In this document: piece by piece, positions 1-12,479 of the stretch
Position numbering within the stretch: position 1 is the first letter of the stretch
How the letters are laid out: each line of letters starts with the position of its first letter
Origin: Anoplopoma fimbria
Taxonomy: Eukaryota > Chordata > Actinopteri > Perciformes > Anoplopomatidae
NCBI RefSeq assembly: GCF_027596085.1
Contig: NC_072464.1
Location: forward strand, 11,846,124 to 11,910,123
Reading direction: 5' to 3'
DNA length: 64,000 nt
Program-made: the position numbers and the translations under genes
The notes under the pieces: model-generated
What the model was told of the DNA's origin: nothing
Seen by the model: only the letters and a program-made list of their open reading frames with translations
Databases searched by the model: none

Positions 1-1123
1 CCGTTTATTCCGAATACGCTTTATTGTAGTCCTTTGCTCAACACGTGAACAGTAGCAATAGGTTGAAGTACATAACGGAGGTTAAAGAAAACACAAAACA
101 TACAAATTCCATAAGAGTTAGTTAAAAACGTTTTTTTTCTGCTGCACATGATACGAGGAGTGGGAGGGTAAGGGATCATATGATGATAAAGTCCTCGGAA
201 AAAAAACTTCCACCTGCATCTAAATTGTTAACTTTTGAACTGTTTGGAGGGGAGAAAAAAAGGTTTGGTGAATCAAACCCACTGCAATTGAATATCACCT
301 TTAAAATAAATTACATCCTCAAAACGTTTCATGTGCAAAAATTACAGAACTAGTCTTGTCCTTTTTAAAATTGCGTGGGTCACCATAGATTCCACTAAAC
401 AATAAATATTACAGACATCTATAAAACGGTTTAAAAACTCAGAATATACAGAGCATTTCTAGTGAAATGCGTAGGTTCCTGGCCCTATCTCAAACACTAA
501 GCCTATAACGGCAAATAAACTAGAGGCGTTTTTATCTGTACACATTTACAGTCATTCAAGAGGGGAGAAGTGTTGTGACAAATCCTCCTTGATCCACGAA
601 TTACAACCCCTTAGCCCCCCCCCATCAACCTATCTGAGAGGACATCCTGTGATTAATATGGTCGTTGTGGGCTATATGATTGCCCTTGATTCCAACATGT
701 TAGTAGTTAAAGCAGGTGCAACTTGCAAAGGATAGAAGTCGATGAGTGTACCTTTCAAAATGGGGTTTTTTTCTTTTTTTTCTCCACAAAAATGCTCTGA
801 TACACTTTCCCCCTTCAAATGTGTGCATTTTTGCCATCCTTTAGTCCCCCCCCCCCCCCTCCCCTCTGGACTGTGAGAGGTGATAGCTGGGTAATAATAG
901 ATTAGAGACTTCTCTAAATAAGCAGTACCTTAGATAAAGGCATTAATCAATATACATACACATGTGATATCTGAGACGACGAGCACTTCATCACATGTAC
1001 AAGTTTGTGCATGCATAATAAAACTCTTGCATGAATAGCATTGTTTTTTTAGTTCTTTTTTTTGTTTGTTTGTTTGTTTGTTTGTTTTTTTTTTCGTTTT
1101 CTCAGAAGTCCAAAGCGGGCCTA
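1..1123 (-). other. sox21: sox21 3' UTR / 3' flank
   Basis: This stretch lies downstream of the sox21 stop codon on the minus strand and has no coding potential. Single-exon SOX genes usually carry a long AT-rich 3' UTR, and this region fits that in composition. Two AATAAA hexamers read on the minus strand at 20-25 and 4-9, so a UTR of about 1.1 kb could end at the window edge. It contains a poly-C run near 846-860 and a TTTG microsatellite at about 1061-1088, just after the stop. The exact UTR end is inferred. Confidence 0.4.
1061..1095. repeat. (TTTG)n microsatellite plus poly-T
   Basis: About seven TTTG units followed by a T run sit 30-60 nt after the sox21 stop codon, in the presumed 3' UTR. 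On the transcript this reads as CAAA repeats after an A run. It produces spurious short ORFs on both strands. Confidence 0.85.
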
Positions 1124-1861
1124 TCATAACGCTGCAGCGTATGCAGGGTATGGTTCAAGTTGAGGTTTCCCCATCCCGGGGAGCAGGATGTATGCTAAGG
1201 GCGGCTGCAGTCCTGCGGAGGGCCAGCCCGTACAGTTACAGGGGATCATGTAGCCTGGGTTTCCCGGGGACGGGTGCGAGTGCGTGTGCGCCCCGCCGCC
1301 TACACCGCCAGTCCCGGTGAAAGCCGCGGAGGCGCCCGGCGGGTAGCCCAGCGGAGAGCCGTACGGAAACGAAGGCTGGGAAAGCTCTGTCATCTTGGAT
1401 CCCAGGTCGAAAAAGGAGTAGGGGTTCGACATGGCCGGGTTGAAGAAGACCCTCGCTGCTGCGGCGGCCGCGGCCGCTGCTGCCTTGTCGTGGTGTCCCA
1501 TGATGGACTCGGAAAGTGCTCCAGCGGAAAGACCATTAACTTTGAGCGCGTCGTGCTCCCCGAGATTATAGGGCACGGGGAAGGAAAACTTATCTTTTTT
1601 CATCAGAGTCTTGGGCTTCCGCCTCGGTCTGTATTTATAGTCTGGGTGCTCCTTCATGTGCATCGCTCGCAGTCGTTTGGCTTCGTCGATGAATGGCCTT
1701 TTCTCGGACTCGGTGAGAAGTTTCCACTCCGCTCCTAATCTCTTGCTGATCTCGGAATTGTGCATTTTCGGGTTCTCCTGAGCCATTTTCCTGCGCTGGG
1801 CTCTGGACCAAACCATGAAGGCGTTCATCGGGCGTTTGACGTGATCCATTGGTTTAGACAT
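1124..1861 (-). CDS. sox21: Transcription factor SOX21 (SoxB2), single exon
   Basis: A 245-aa SoxB2 HMG-box protein. It is a nuclear, sequence-specific DNA-binding repressor that counteracts SoxB1 proteins and promotes neuronal differentiation (family knowledge). The HMG box spans about residues 8-76 ([11 protein letters not shown] at 10-20, then NSEISKRLG and [13 protein letters not shown]). A ten-alanine tract lies at 127-136. The C-terminal block ([27 protein letters not shown], ending YAAAL) is diagnostic for SOX21 and differs from SOX14, which ends in a different sequence. The start at 1861 was chosen because [11 protein letters not shown] is the conserved SoxB2 N-terminus. The frame stays open 42 codons further upstream only through a CA microsatellite and AT repeats. 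Human SOX21 is 276 aa, so this is a short fish-type form. It may be the sox21b paralogue, but a and b cannot be separated without a tree. It is intronless, as expected. Confidence 0.95.
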   Translation of the reverse strand: MSKPMDHVKRPMNAFMVWSRAQRRKMAQENPKMHNSEISKRLGAEWKLLTESEKRPFIDEAKRLRAMHMKEHPDYKYRPRRKPKTLMKKDKFSFPVPYNLGEHDALKVNGLSAGALSESIMGHHDKAAAAAAAAAARVFFNPAMSNPYSFFDLGSKMTELSQPSFPYGSPLGYPPGASAAFTGTGGVGGGAHTHSHPSPGNPGYMIPCNCTGWPSAGLQPPLAYILLPGMGKPQLEPYPAYAAAL

Positions 1862-2061
1862 GTTGGCACAAACTCCCTGGGAAAAAAAACAAGGAGTGAA
1901 AAATAAGTTTTTAAGTATATATATATATATGACTTGTAAAATCAGAACATCACACACACACACACACACACACGCACAGACACACACACACGACTCCTTA
2001 AATAAGTTAAATTCTACTCATTTAAGATCCACAACAACTGCCGCTCATCTTTAGACTACTT
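1862..2061 (-). other. sox21: sox21 immediate 5' region (5' UTR/proximal promoter)
   Basis: AT-rich sequence directly upstream of the sox21 start codon. It holds an A-run, a TA repeat (about 1916-1930) and a CA/GT tract. A TATTTAAG-like AT-rich box reads on the minus strand near 1998-2006. No transcription start can be fixed from sequence alone. Confidence 0.35.
1951..1991. repeat. (CA)n microsatellite in sox21 5' region
   Basis: An interrupted CA repeat (two CA runs separated by a CGCACAGA interruption) lies 90-130 nt upstream of the sox21 ATG. On the sox21 strand it reads as GT repeats and keeps an upstream frame open, which explains a false N-terminal extension rich in Cys and Val. Confidence 0.9.
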
Positions 2062-2357
2062 ACCTAAGACTTCAGTCCGTCATCCCACCGATGAATATCT
2101 TCAGTAAAGTACAAGTGGCTACGTCCTTATGAATGCTCAATTTATGTTTTCTGCTTCATGGTGGCATCCACCGGGGATACGCCTTTAGCAAAGAGGTTAA
2201 GAAGAAGAAAACAAACAAAAAAAAAAAACACTGTCTGGTTTCCCTCTTGTCGCCTGAGACTGTCAGCCACCACTCAGCAGCAGCGTTTACGCAAGTGGAT
2301 GACAACTCCCGCCTGCCCCATGTGAAATACTGGATTGTGTGGCAGGTAGTGAAAGTG

Positions 2358-2378
2358 CAACTGGCGCATGCGCAGTTG
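2358..2378. promoter_or_regulatory. NRF1-type palindrome flanked by inverted CAACTG/CAGTTG boxes
   Basis: The 10-mer GCGCATGCGC (2364-2373) is the perfect palindromic NRF1 consensus. It is bracketed by CAACTG (2358-2363) and CAGTTG (2373-2378), which match MYB half-sites or E-boxes in inverted orientation. It lies about 500 nt upstream of the sox21 start codon in a locally CpG-containing segment. A role in the sox21 promoter is inferred. Confidence 0.45.
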
Positions 2379-4439
2379 GCGACAAGCGCGGAGACGACAT
2401 GCTGAACGATTTTTTTTTTTTTGGGGGGGGAGAGAATCCCACCCTGTTCGAAGGGGAAACGCATCTCATATATCTTTATTTATTATGCAAGTGTCATTGA
2501 CCACGGTTTTGTTTCGACTCATTAGTATTATGTTTGGAAATATTTATTCTAATGAGCAACTTGTCACAACAGTATAATAAAGTCATTCACTCATTTATTT
2601 AAGCAACCGCAGCACCTGAAATACCTGACGGTGGCACCGTCACATTTGACCCTCTTACTAATACACTGGCATGTGTTTTTGGGGACTGCAGCAGACAGGT
2701 GCACACGTTGTTGAAGTTCAGCCTTGAATCTGAGCCATCAAACACCTGCAGCGAACGCACGAAGCGCGCTCCCGTTATTTACAGTGTTGATCATCACATG
2801 CTTAATCGCCTCTGCCTTCATTTGTTTAATTGACAATCAAACCCAGGCTGAATCCGTCGGCGTCTCCACTTTGTCACCTTTTCATCCTGAGCGGTGTCTC
2901 TCCTTCCCCATGGGTGGCACTGCCATAGAGAGGTATAGTGTGTAAGACGACAAGAGAGGTAAAGAATGTCTTCTTTAATTTTCTGATATTGTGTTAGTTG
3001 TCGTAAATACGCAAATGCTGAGACGGTCTGAAGTGTTTCTAATCGCGCTTGGTGAAATTAATTACTTTCCTGAAATCCCCCTTTTCACTTTCACTTCAAA
3101 GGACTTTCCCAAGGGCAGCGAATCGACAACTGAAATTAGGTTGTCGAATATTCAACTAAGCAATTACAGTTATCTGCAGGACTTGTTGAGTAAATTGTAG
3201 GTTTAAGTGTTTTTTTTCTCTCGCACCTTCCCCGTTGTACATAATTATATATATACAAAAAAGGAAATGGAGAAGGGCTGTATCGAACAATAGTACAAAT
3301 GAGGAATTAAGGTGCAGGTCGAGCGTTTAAATTAGGATATAAATGGATGTAATATTCAATTCACTGTACTGTTGTTCCTTTTCAATGGCTTAGCCTAATC
3401 TAAGGGCTTTTTTTCACAATATATAATTGTTATTATTATTTGTAATATTATTATTATTATTATTAAATAAAATACTACACTTCACAAAATATGGTGCTAC
3501 TTTGAAAAAAAATGACATGCGCAGATTATTGAGAGGCTGAAAGTTGAGTTATTCCAAAGTAATGCGCAGTTTCCAAGAGACAGCGTCCTTCTGATTGCTG
3601 CAGTTTCAGCTTGTTTCAAATGTTCTGTTAACAAGGATTTAGGTTGTTTTAAATTGCTGCGCAGGAAAAAAAAATAATATATATATATATATCTCACTGA
3701 GGAATCGCTCTTTTGTCTCAAGCAGGAAACCTGACAAGGTGAGGATGATCCGCACCAAGAGGACCAGATGAGAGACAAACCTGCTGCCTAAACGGAGGCA
3801 GCAGCATCTCTCAACACCGTGCGCCCCTTTTGTCGGCTTGTCATTCACCTCGACAACATTACTGCAATGAAGCGCTCCACTCACTCCGCAGGAGAGAAAT
3901 GCCTCTCATGACACAAACGGGCAAAAATTGCTATGAATTATATGAATAAGTTACGGTGGAAAGTTCTTATCGGGAGTTGAAAGTTATAGAGGTGTGCCAT
4001 TCATGTGTCTGCACATATGCTTTCCCACCGGCTCCCTGCAGATTTCATGATGTGTTGTTTTTTTTATTTCTCTCTGCATGTTTGTTTTATTATTATTTTA
4101 ATTATTATTGTTAGATTGTTTGACAATTATAACATGTGTTGGAGGATTTCAGATGATGCCAGGGCCTAGTTGATCCTGTATTAACGGGAGCAGGTGTAGC
4201 CATGCAGCATGTTTTCCAATTTATCAAAATGTCAAGATGTGTTGTATCTATTTCACATAACAGCTTATTATTTGCAGGATGAAAAAAACATTAAATTATA
4301 CAGTTTAGTAATTTAATGAAGATCTGATAAAAAGAAAAATATACACAGACAACAAATCAGTCTGTTCCCCCCCCCTCTTTTACCTCAGCCTGGGTCCTGG
4401 AAATAACACTTAAATAATTCAAGATGAGTTAGTGAGAGT

Positions 4440-4760
4440 GGGAGAATTACCTGCCGATAAAGCTCGGGTCCAGCCTCTGAGACGGAGCCAGCACTCCCAC
4501 CTCACAGCACACTGATGATAAGACTGAATAGAAAAATATCATGCAAATAGAAGGCAGACAGCAGCGACTACAAGCCCATGGGGACATATTCCTACCCGGA
4601 GAGATCGCACACAGTTCACTCTAAAGTGCTAAAGCCATCACTCTGAAATAAGAGCCCCTGGAGATGCAAGAATCTTCCTGATAGCACCAAACAGTTTATT
4701 CTGCCCGACACTCCACTAACTCTGGGAGAAAGCACGACAAATTATCGAGAGAGCTGATGA
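4440..4760. promoter_or_regulatory. Candidate conserved non-coding block with octamer
   Basis: A balanced-composition island in AT-rich surroundings. It contains a perfect POU octamer ATGCAAAT at 4541-4548 and a GATAA-type site. It has no coding frame. Called a candidate enhancer by eye only. Confidence 0.25.
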
Positions 4761-7700
4761 GGATCCCTGGATAATCCCAGTCTACATAAAAAGCCATCAT
4801 CTATAAAGAATATTGACTGTGTACTTAACCTAATTTTTCTGTTTCAAAGTGTTTTTCTCCCAAAGGGACACCGTTGGAGGTGGAGGCAGGGGAATCAAGT
4901 GTTCAAATAAATTGATTTCCATGGAACACCAGTTGACCTCTCAGTATCAGATGGCTTTTCTTTGACTGGTAAATAAAAGAAGTGAGCAGGGTAAACAACA
5001 GTATCTTCTGTTTGCCACTTCAAACCCCGCAGAGTGGAGAGCATTTACAGCCACATGAAAGTTTGCTCATTATGGGGGAGGTTTGAAGAAAGGGAGAGGG
5101 AGGGGTCCTGATTGTGTACCTGATGTGGTTTCTTTCTGCTTGTCTGATCACAGCTCTGCACGGATCTTCCCCTTCCTTTTCAGCTCCATAGCTGCTCCCA
5201 TGCAGGCCGGGGTCCAAGGCAGAAGCAGTACATTCACCTCACAGTAAAAGTTACTTATCTCTTTTTAATCAGATTTTTATTAATCCTTATATGAACATAC
5301 TAATTGCTCCATTTTTTACAGCCGATGTTCAAATTAAGGATTTATGGTGCAGACAAACAGCAGAAATGTGGGCTAAAATATTTCATTTGTTTTGCTTAAA
5401 AAACACGTTAAAACCATGACTGGTATCATATTACTGAGGCTTTAAGGAGAGAGAAATATAATATTGTTTCAAACAGGATTTCTGTGTACTTTCAGTTGAC
5501 TCTTTTAATGGCATTGCCTATTTTATTAATCATTTGGCTGATATGAATTACATTTACAGAGATGAAGACAAAGGTATTTATATTAAAAATAATTTCTGAA
5601 CAAGGAAACAAAATATAAAATTGTGAATACATTTTCAAGCAAAGCAAACATGTTTCCTACAACAGTGTTTCCAGCATGACGTGGAGAGTATTGAAAGTCA
5701 ATTTGTCACTATCACACGCCATTAGCTGCAGAATCTTATCTTAAGTGAGCCTTTGATAAAGTGCTAATGACAAACAGTTTAGCGTTGTAAGGGATCCAAT
5801 TGATTACTATTTAAAGATGATTGCATTTAGATTAGAAGGAATTTTTTCTAATGAGGTTTCTTTACAGCGTTCACAATACGTAGAAAATATGCTTAAGTGC
5901 AAGGCAATATAATGATCGGATTGGTAAAGACACAATGCAGACTTCAGCATCACTTCAAATGAGTCACACAGAATGTCTGAATAAATACATAATTAATGTG
6001 AATAAAGTTAATATTTTTTTGTGGTCTAAATATGTGACCTATTTTGAACGTTGTGTTCTCAAAATATATTCAATAGGTGCCAAATTAGTTGTGCAGTTCT
6101 TTAATCATTCTAATTATACAGTCTTTATTGCTCCTTAGGGCACACTTTCGTGTCTTTGTCTCAGTGGGAATTATTTTGGTGAAGAACCAAAATATTTACT
6201 CAACCACAACCTAAATATTACGCATATCAAGAGGAATTGAGAAATAATCCTCTCATAGAGCACAGTATTAACTTAATCACATTAGTGAAAATACTATTGA
6301 TAGTGGTCATGATCCCGAGTGAGGGAATCTGTAATTCACAATAAAACAGCCATACAAGATGGAACACACTGTGTATTAAAGGCAGGGGAGTGGGACAGGC
6401 AAATGGCCCTGAGGATTAGGTGTGTGCGTGTGTGTGCGTGTGTGAATGCTTGAATGAGAGTAAAGAGGAAGGAAAAGAGGAGTGATTGTCAGTTCAATCT
6501 TAGAGGACCTGAACCGACAGATACAACAAACTTTGAAAGCACATTATGGAAGGAGAATGGCAACAAAGAAGGATGTGGAGTCCGCGAGGTTGATAAGACC
6601 TTCATCTTTAAACCGCGGCTTGTCAAAGTATTATATGTAATCTCACACTGCAGAATATCTACACACCCTGAGGGGCAAACAAAATAGTAGCGGCAATCAA
6701 ACGACTTCCTCGATCATTAAAAAAAATATGCTATCCTACCCTTTGTGAAAAGTCAGATTTTTAAACTGTGATTGCTGCTACCCCCCACGGGGCACAGGTT
6801 TAGCTTAAACCTTCCACATGTTCTCTGTCGCAGAGCCCTGTGGTTCAAATCCACGGATACTTGTTTCCCTCCAGGCACCGAGATGACTTTTCCCATGATA
6901 GACTATTTTGAACCATTTAGCGGATACATTATCGCCGGCCTTTCTTCCTCATTATATTCCCCTTATCGCCACAGTATCGCTGCAAAGCCCCAAATAGAGA
7001 GTTGTAATTACCCAGACTGCCACCTGATAGCAGCTCCTTCTATCAGCTTTATCATTCCAGGTCCTGCTAACTCATCATAGGGACAGAGGGAAGAAAAGGC
7101 CTGCTTGTGGCACACAGCTCGCCCCAGATAGCTCATCTCTCAGATACATTTATAGTTCCAGTTGGGATCAGAGAAAACTGATGCACCAAGGCATTTTTTT
7201 ATCCACCCTTTCCCTTCAACACCACAAAGACTGCTCTCTCTCAGTCCTCTCCTAGTCTCTCGCTCTTTATGTGGAAGCTGAATTGAGGCCGCTTCGCAAA
7301 CAAAAAGTGATCCAATCTCCTTGAACCCGTGGCAGCGCAGCAACATGCTATTTGGGCTTTCATAGTGTGCCATCGTCCTTCGGAGGAGAAAAAAACAAAA
7401 CTCTAGAGGTAGACTTCTTCTTTAACATTGCGCACAAAACATTTGTATAAAGGTTGACAGCATTGTGCTTCCAACTTATTGACCACCTTTGACCCTTATT
7501 GCATGTTTCCCCGATGGTATGAATAGAAGATGAAGAACTGAATGTAAGGATTTATATAAGTTATAAACAGAAAGTGAAAACACACAAAAAAAGTTGATAT
7601 TAAAGGTCAAAATGTATTCAATGCACAGGTCTGCAAAAATGAAAGGGGAAAGTTAAATGTGATCAAATCAAATTGCAAAGCAGATACAAGTATTCACAGG

Positions 7701-8929
7701 TCTGCTATAGAGGATGACCTTCTCTGATTTTACCAATGTTGCTTTTGTGTAAATAATTGTCTGTGAGAAATCACAGTCCAGCCAGAAGTGTTAAATGAAT
7801 AACAGGTTAAATAGAAATTACACCAAAGAAAGAAAGATTGGATAGAACAGATATTTTAATTAAGTTTGCACCAGAACACTGACCTTGGCAGTTGGACCAA
7901 AGGATGATGTGAATACACTTCAGCAAACACTGTTTAAGAGCAAAAACACTTGATGTGTTCTGAGGAGTTTGGGGGAATTTGGTGGACAACTATTAAAATG
8001 ACTTCAGTCTTATCGAGTTATCTTACGAATCTTAAAAATACAGACATGTCAAAGATGTTATGTGTTTATTCTGTCTTTGTCTTCCTTATTTCTTAGTCAC
8101 CTGTTAATGTTGCCATAAAGACAAAGACAGAAAGAGGTCAAGCTGTAAAAGTTATTTAAAAATCATCGCACCATTTTGTCAGTTTATATAATTAGGAGTG
8201 TAATTACCTGACGATTCAGGGTGCGTGTCTGCATTTGCATGACACATTTACAAACCTGCATTTTTTTTTCCTGTCATGTATTGTGCGTGTCACCGTGCTC
8301 CTCTCTATCACTTGTAACAATGAAAGGGCCTTTGTGCGTCTACTCATCAGTATGTCAAAGAAGCAGCCTGAGTGACTGTGACCTCCATCAAATGGGAAAA
8401 TTGTGGGCATGCATTGGAATTCTATGGTTCCCATGGCCTGAGTGCCTTCTGACAGATGGACTCTAACGCAGCCTGAAAGGACAAATCAATCTTATTTGAG
8501 GAGATTAAGTGACCAAGATAATAACCATGTCATTGAGAGAGGGAAAAAGTCCCACTCTTCAAAAGAGTGAAATAAGTGAATTCCTGCAGATGGCTCATTG
8601 TGGCGGCTGGTTGTCACATCGCTCTATGTGAGCCCTTTATGGCAGTGTTATCTGACATACCTCAAACACAAAACATGTGGCCATTCCAACAACTGGAAGA
8701 GTTTATTACACATATCACAGGAAAAAAAAATTGTGACAATTGCACCACATTTCCCCGTTGGTATCTGAACACTTGTGTGTGCGCGTGTGTACATGTGTTT
8801 TCTAAGCACCAGCTTGAATGACAATATGATCAATGGGAGGGCAAGTGTCCTGTCAGCACGTCCTGTTCGGCGGTGGGCGGTGCGGGGGGGTTGGGCGGTG
8901 ACAGTGGCTGTCTCAGGTGATCTCATTAT

Positions 8930-9720
8930 TTGATGGACACAGCAGTCGGAGAGGCCGCATTCATAGCTTATCTCGCGTTGCTCGCTTAATCAGGCCATTA
9001 CTCATGCAGCGTAGCAGGGGGCACTTATAGGAAATATTGATCATATTTTGACAGAGTATTCTCCCCTCTCCATAATCAGCAATGCAGTACTGCCACTGAG
9101 GCCGATTCTGTGTACATGGCACATGCGACAACATCATTAGACGCCATTGCAGAGAGGGTTTACACTTATCAGCATTCCAAAGCAGGCAGCCTGTGTTTGT
9201 CTGTTAAGATGTTTGCCTAATGATTTTAACTAATCTGTTTATTTCCAATGTTTATCTAAGCAGCCTGTGAGGGGTGGGATAGTAAAGCAAGGAGCACAGC
9301 TTTTCAAAATCAAAGACTTCAAAGCATTAATCGCTTGCGTGAAGATTAATGAATTACTCTTACGAATGCTCCTCTCAGTTTTTCACTCATGCAGTTTTGT
9401 ATTTTATGTGTGGCTAACGTCGATACGCGTGCCGAGCTACTCTATAGCCAACCCAAAAGGCCAGGACCCTTTATGAGTCAGATTGTCGTCCCATGGGACG
9501 TTTGCTAAAGATGCTGTGACATGCATAAAGAGCAAAGCTCCAGCGGGGGCCCCGAGGGCTGTTTGCATTTGGCAGCACAAGCCAAAAGTATCTTCTCTGT
9601 CCAAATTAAGCCTTGCCAAGGGGTCAAGTGAAATCAATATGTTAATCCATAAATTGTCCAGTGTGATAATTACTACGAGGAACTGTAATTACAAAAGACA
9701 TTAATTCACCTCTTGGATTT
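8930..9720. promoter_or_regulatory. Candidate conserved non-coding block
   Basis: About 800 nt of non-repetitive, non-coding sequence with dense homeodomain-type cores (CTTAATCAGG, TAATGATTTTAACTAATC, ATTAATCGC, ATTAATGAATTA). It is depleted of simple repeats relative to its flanks. This texture is typical of developmental CNEs, but conservation is untested. Confidence 0.3.
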
Positions 9721-9979
9721 TGTGCCAGGGGAGAGTTTCACCCAGCCTTGATTCATTTGGAGGCAAACAATTCACGGAGGAAGCGTCCCCTTTTTTTAAA
9801 GCAGTGGCTGATTCTTTTAAGGAACAGTAGGTGCACACAAGCTCTCAGTCAAAGCACTTTTGGGTATGCTGAGGGACTGTTTGAAGGTCTTTGAACCCCT
9901 GTGTAGTCAGCTCCGGGGTTCCTACATTGATCAGTCAGTGATGACAAAGGTTTCACAAAATACACACTTGTTCTCCCCG

Positions 9980-10012
9980 ACAATGTGTCTTTGACATTTG
10001 CATAATAACAAT
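9980..10012. promoter_or_regulatory. POU/SOX composite site
   Basis: A perfect octamer ATTTGCAT (9996-10003) is followed after 3 nt by AACAAT (10007-10012), a SOX core. A further SOX-like ACAATG lies at 9980-9985. Octamer and SOX half-sites in this relative orientation, with 0 or 3 nt spacing, define the known POU/SoxB composite element (3-nt spacing as in the Fgf4 enhancer). A link to sox21 regulation is inferred from proximity and from SoxB biology. Confidence 0.4.
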
Positions 10013-11613
10013 ATAAAAAATCTATACGGGCTATTAAGGGATAAAACCTTGATGTCCTCAGCTAAAGACACATGGCGCGCCATACAAAAGCCACAGTGCT
10101 TTAATAGGGCGACAACCTGTATACATTTTGATCTTTTTCTTCCCAGCCACTTTGAGGCATGGCACAAACATTGCACAGGCATTCTTTTCTAAACCCCAGG
10201 TTGCAGCTGGTCTGCCACTCGCTGTGCACTGCCAAGTGCAAGAAATGGGTCTCTTTTATCAGGAAGGAGCAAATCTGGGCTAATGTGTCTGGTAGAGAGT
10301 GTCCCAGGGAGCCCCGGTCTCCCATTCTTTGGCCATTCTTTTCACTTTTCTCCTCTCCTGCACTTGGGATAATTGCAGTTTAATTGGGTGACAAGAAATG
10401 AAAACTGTGTCCACATTATCTAGGATTATCTCTTTTTCCTCCAGCCTGCCATCAATTCAAAGAAGCCCATTTATCAGCACAGGGAAGCTGATGCTTGGTC
10501 AGTGGAGGAGAGGCTTTGAGCACCAGTTAGCAAAATGAAGAGAGAAAGGGGCCTGGAGCAATGGGAGGGGGCCTGACAGTTAAGAAAAATACTCTTTGTA
10601 TCTTATCGCATCTGTACATTCATCTTCAAGATGCAAATCTTCTGCGCACACTAAATCAATAAGAAATACAATAATACTATTCTCAAGAATGATTTCTGTA
10701 TATTAGAAAATATATATCAGCTCTGCCATTGTCAGCTTCCAAACTCAAATTCAACAGTAACAGTTTGCAGCTTTGAGTACTTGAGTTCAATTATCCAGAA
10801 ACATTTCACAAAACTTACAACACATCGCATCCCTGTAGCAACCTGGACAAAACGCGTTAATGAATACCAATAAATTTCCCAGCATTGTGGGTTGGATGGG
10901 CTTTATAGCCAGCTTCATTCATCTGCTCAGCATTCTTGAATTCTGCACGGCAAGGTTATAAACATTGAGTCATACTCAGTCCAACCGTAGCTCACCTTCA
11001 TTTTTGTTTGAGCTGTACTCAACCTTAAAAGCCTCTTTCAGGATGCATGAATGCACTTCATTTTCTCTCTTAGAACTTTGCTCTGATAGCTGAAAATAGG
11101 AGGGTTGTTTAGAGAAGGAAGGAGAGACAATGAGAGGGAAATAAAAGCTTTTAGATTCCATTATGAACATCTCTATTCTTTTCAGCTGTTTATACTGTAC
11201 ATTTTCTTAATATGCTCCCCAGTGACTCAAGCACAATTCCAAATGGGCTTTGCATCAGGGTTTTGGTAAAACATTAAATGCTAGAAAAGTGATAGAGAAG
11301 AATTCTGGGGGAGGATCAGGGTAAAGAGAGCAGATCAGAAAACAGCTTCATTAATACCTTGCTAGCCTCTGCACAGAAGTAGATGAAAGAAAAGAGACCT
11401 TGCCAATGCACTACATACATGCCTATTCAGTCTCAGGTGCAACATTTAAGATGGCCTGATCATTTGGTGGAAAGAGCAGGCTTTGTGTAGCACTAAAGCA
11501 TGAAAATCTGCTGTACAATGACCGAGCTGGAGTGCCTTCCACTCTGAATGCAACAGGGGACCTACTCTAAACACAATACGTTTGAAGGTTACAGGATGTA
11601 TTGTGTGCATGTG

Positions 11614-11615
<2 letters not shown>

Positions 11616-11663
<48 letters not shown>
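11616..11663. repeat. (GT)24 microsatellite
   Basis: An uninterrupted GT dinucleotide run of 48 nt, preceded by GTGTGCATGTGCAT. Likely length-polymorphic. Confidence 0.95.
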
Positions 11664-11667
<4 letters not shown>

Positions 11668-12479
11668 TGAGCATATGCTTGGGTTGCACATTGTGGTTAG
11701 ACAAAATAAAATGTAAATAACAGTGTAATAAACATAATAAAATAACTTGTATAGCATAAAAGTAGTCTTGAGCAACTTTCCAATTCTAAACATTGATTCA
11801 AAGTTGGATCATATTCGCATTAATGGAAGTGAGCGTTATTTGTCAAACCCAAACGTGATGTTTTGGGGTTTTTGAATAAAACAAAAAATGTTTTTGAGCG
11901 AGAGATGGAATTTGGGTGGAGGATTTGAGAACTTATGGGCTTCATTAGTCGTGTATAGGTTGCTTTGAGAACCCAAAGCGCTACCTTTTGACAAATATAA
12001 CCCACCTTTGTAATTAAGTGTCTTCCAGGTTTAGTTTAAAGATTAATTTAAACTTCAGCTGGCAAACTAAGATAAGATCAAGGTTGATCAAGAGATATTG
12101 AGAGGTGAACTACCGGTAGTTTTTTTTCTATATATGCATTGACACAAATGATAATGCCTGTTTCCTTACTCTGCTGTGACCTCTTGAAGAAACGGTATAA
12201 GTTGTGTGATTTACGGTTTTAATGGATATCAGTTACATTTTTACAGCTGTGATTCTAATAGTTGGCTTACAGCAGTGGGACTGATACCTGGTTCAGAATC
12301 AGGGCTATGCAGGGATATGGCTGTGGTGAATAGCGGTCACATTTATCTAGGCAGTGTTAATAATTTTTATGCAGGAGAGCAGTATAAAATTGCTAAAGGA
12401 GAATTGCTTCAACCCTGGTCAGTGCAGGGAGCAGTTTGTCTAATCAGACTGCAAATAAGGTTTGATCACTGTCCAGTGT

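Noticed and set aside
1274..1738. 154-codon frame on the plus strand
   Set aside because: Antisense shadow of the GC-rich sox21 coding exon; Arg-rich and without family resemblance.
1862..1987. In-frame N-terminal extension of sox21 (42 codons upstream of MSKPMD)
   Set aside because: It is built from GT/CA and TA microsatellite sequence, has no homology to SoxB2 proteins, and the conserved family start is [11 protein letters not shown].
6836..6858. tRNA-like T-arm (CTGTG GTTCAAATC CACGG)
   Set aside because: The B-box matches consensus and the stem pairs, but no A-box, anticodon arm or matching 5' acceptor strand lies upstream. Chance or a decayed fragment.
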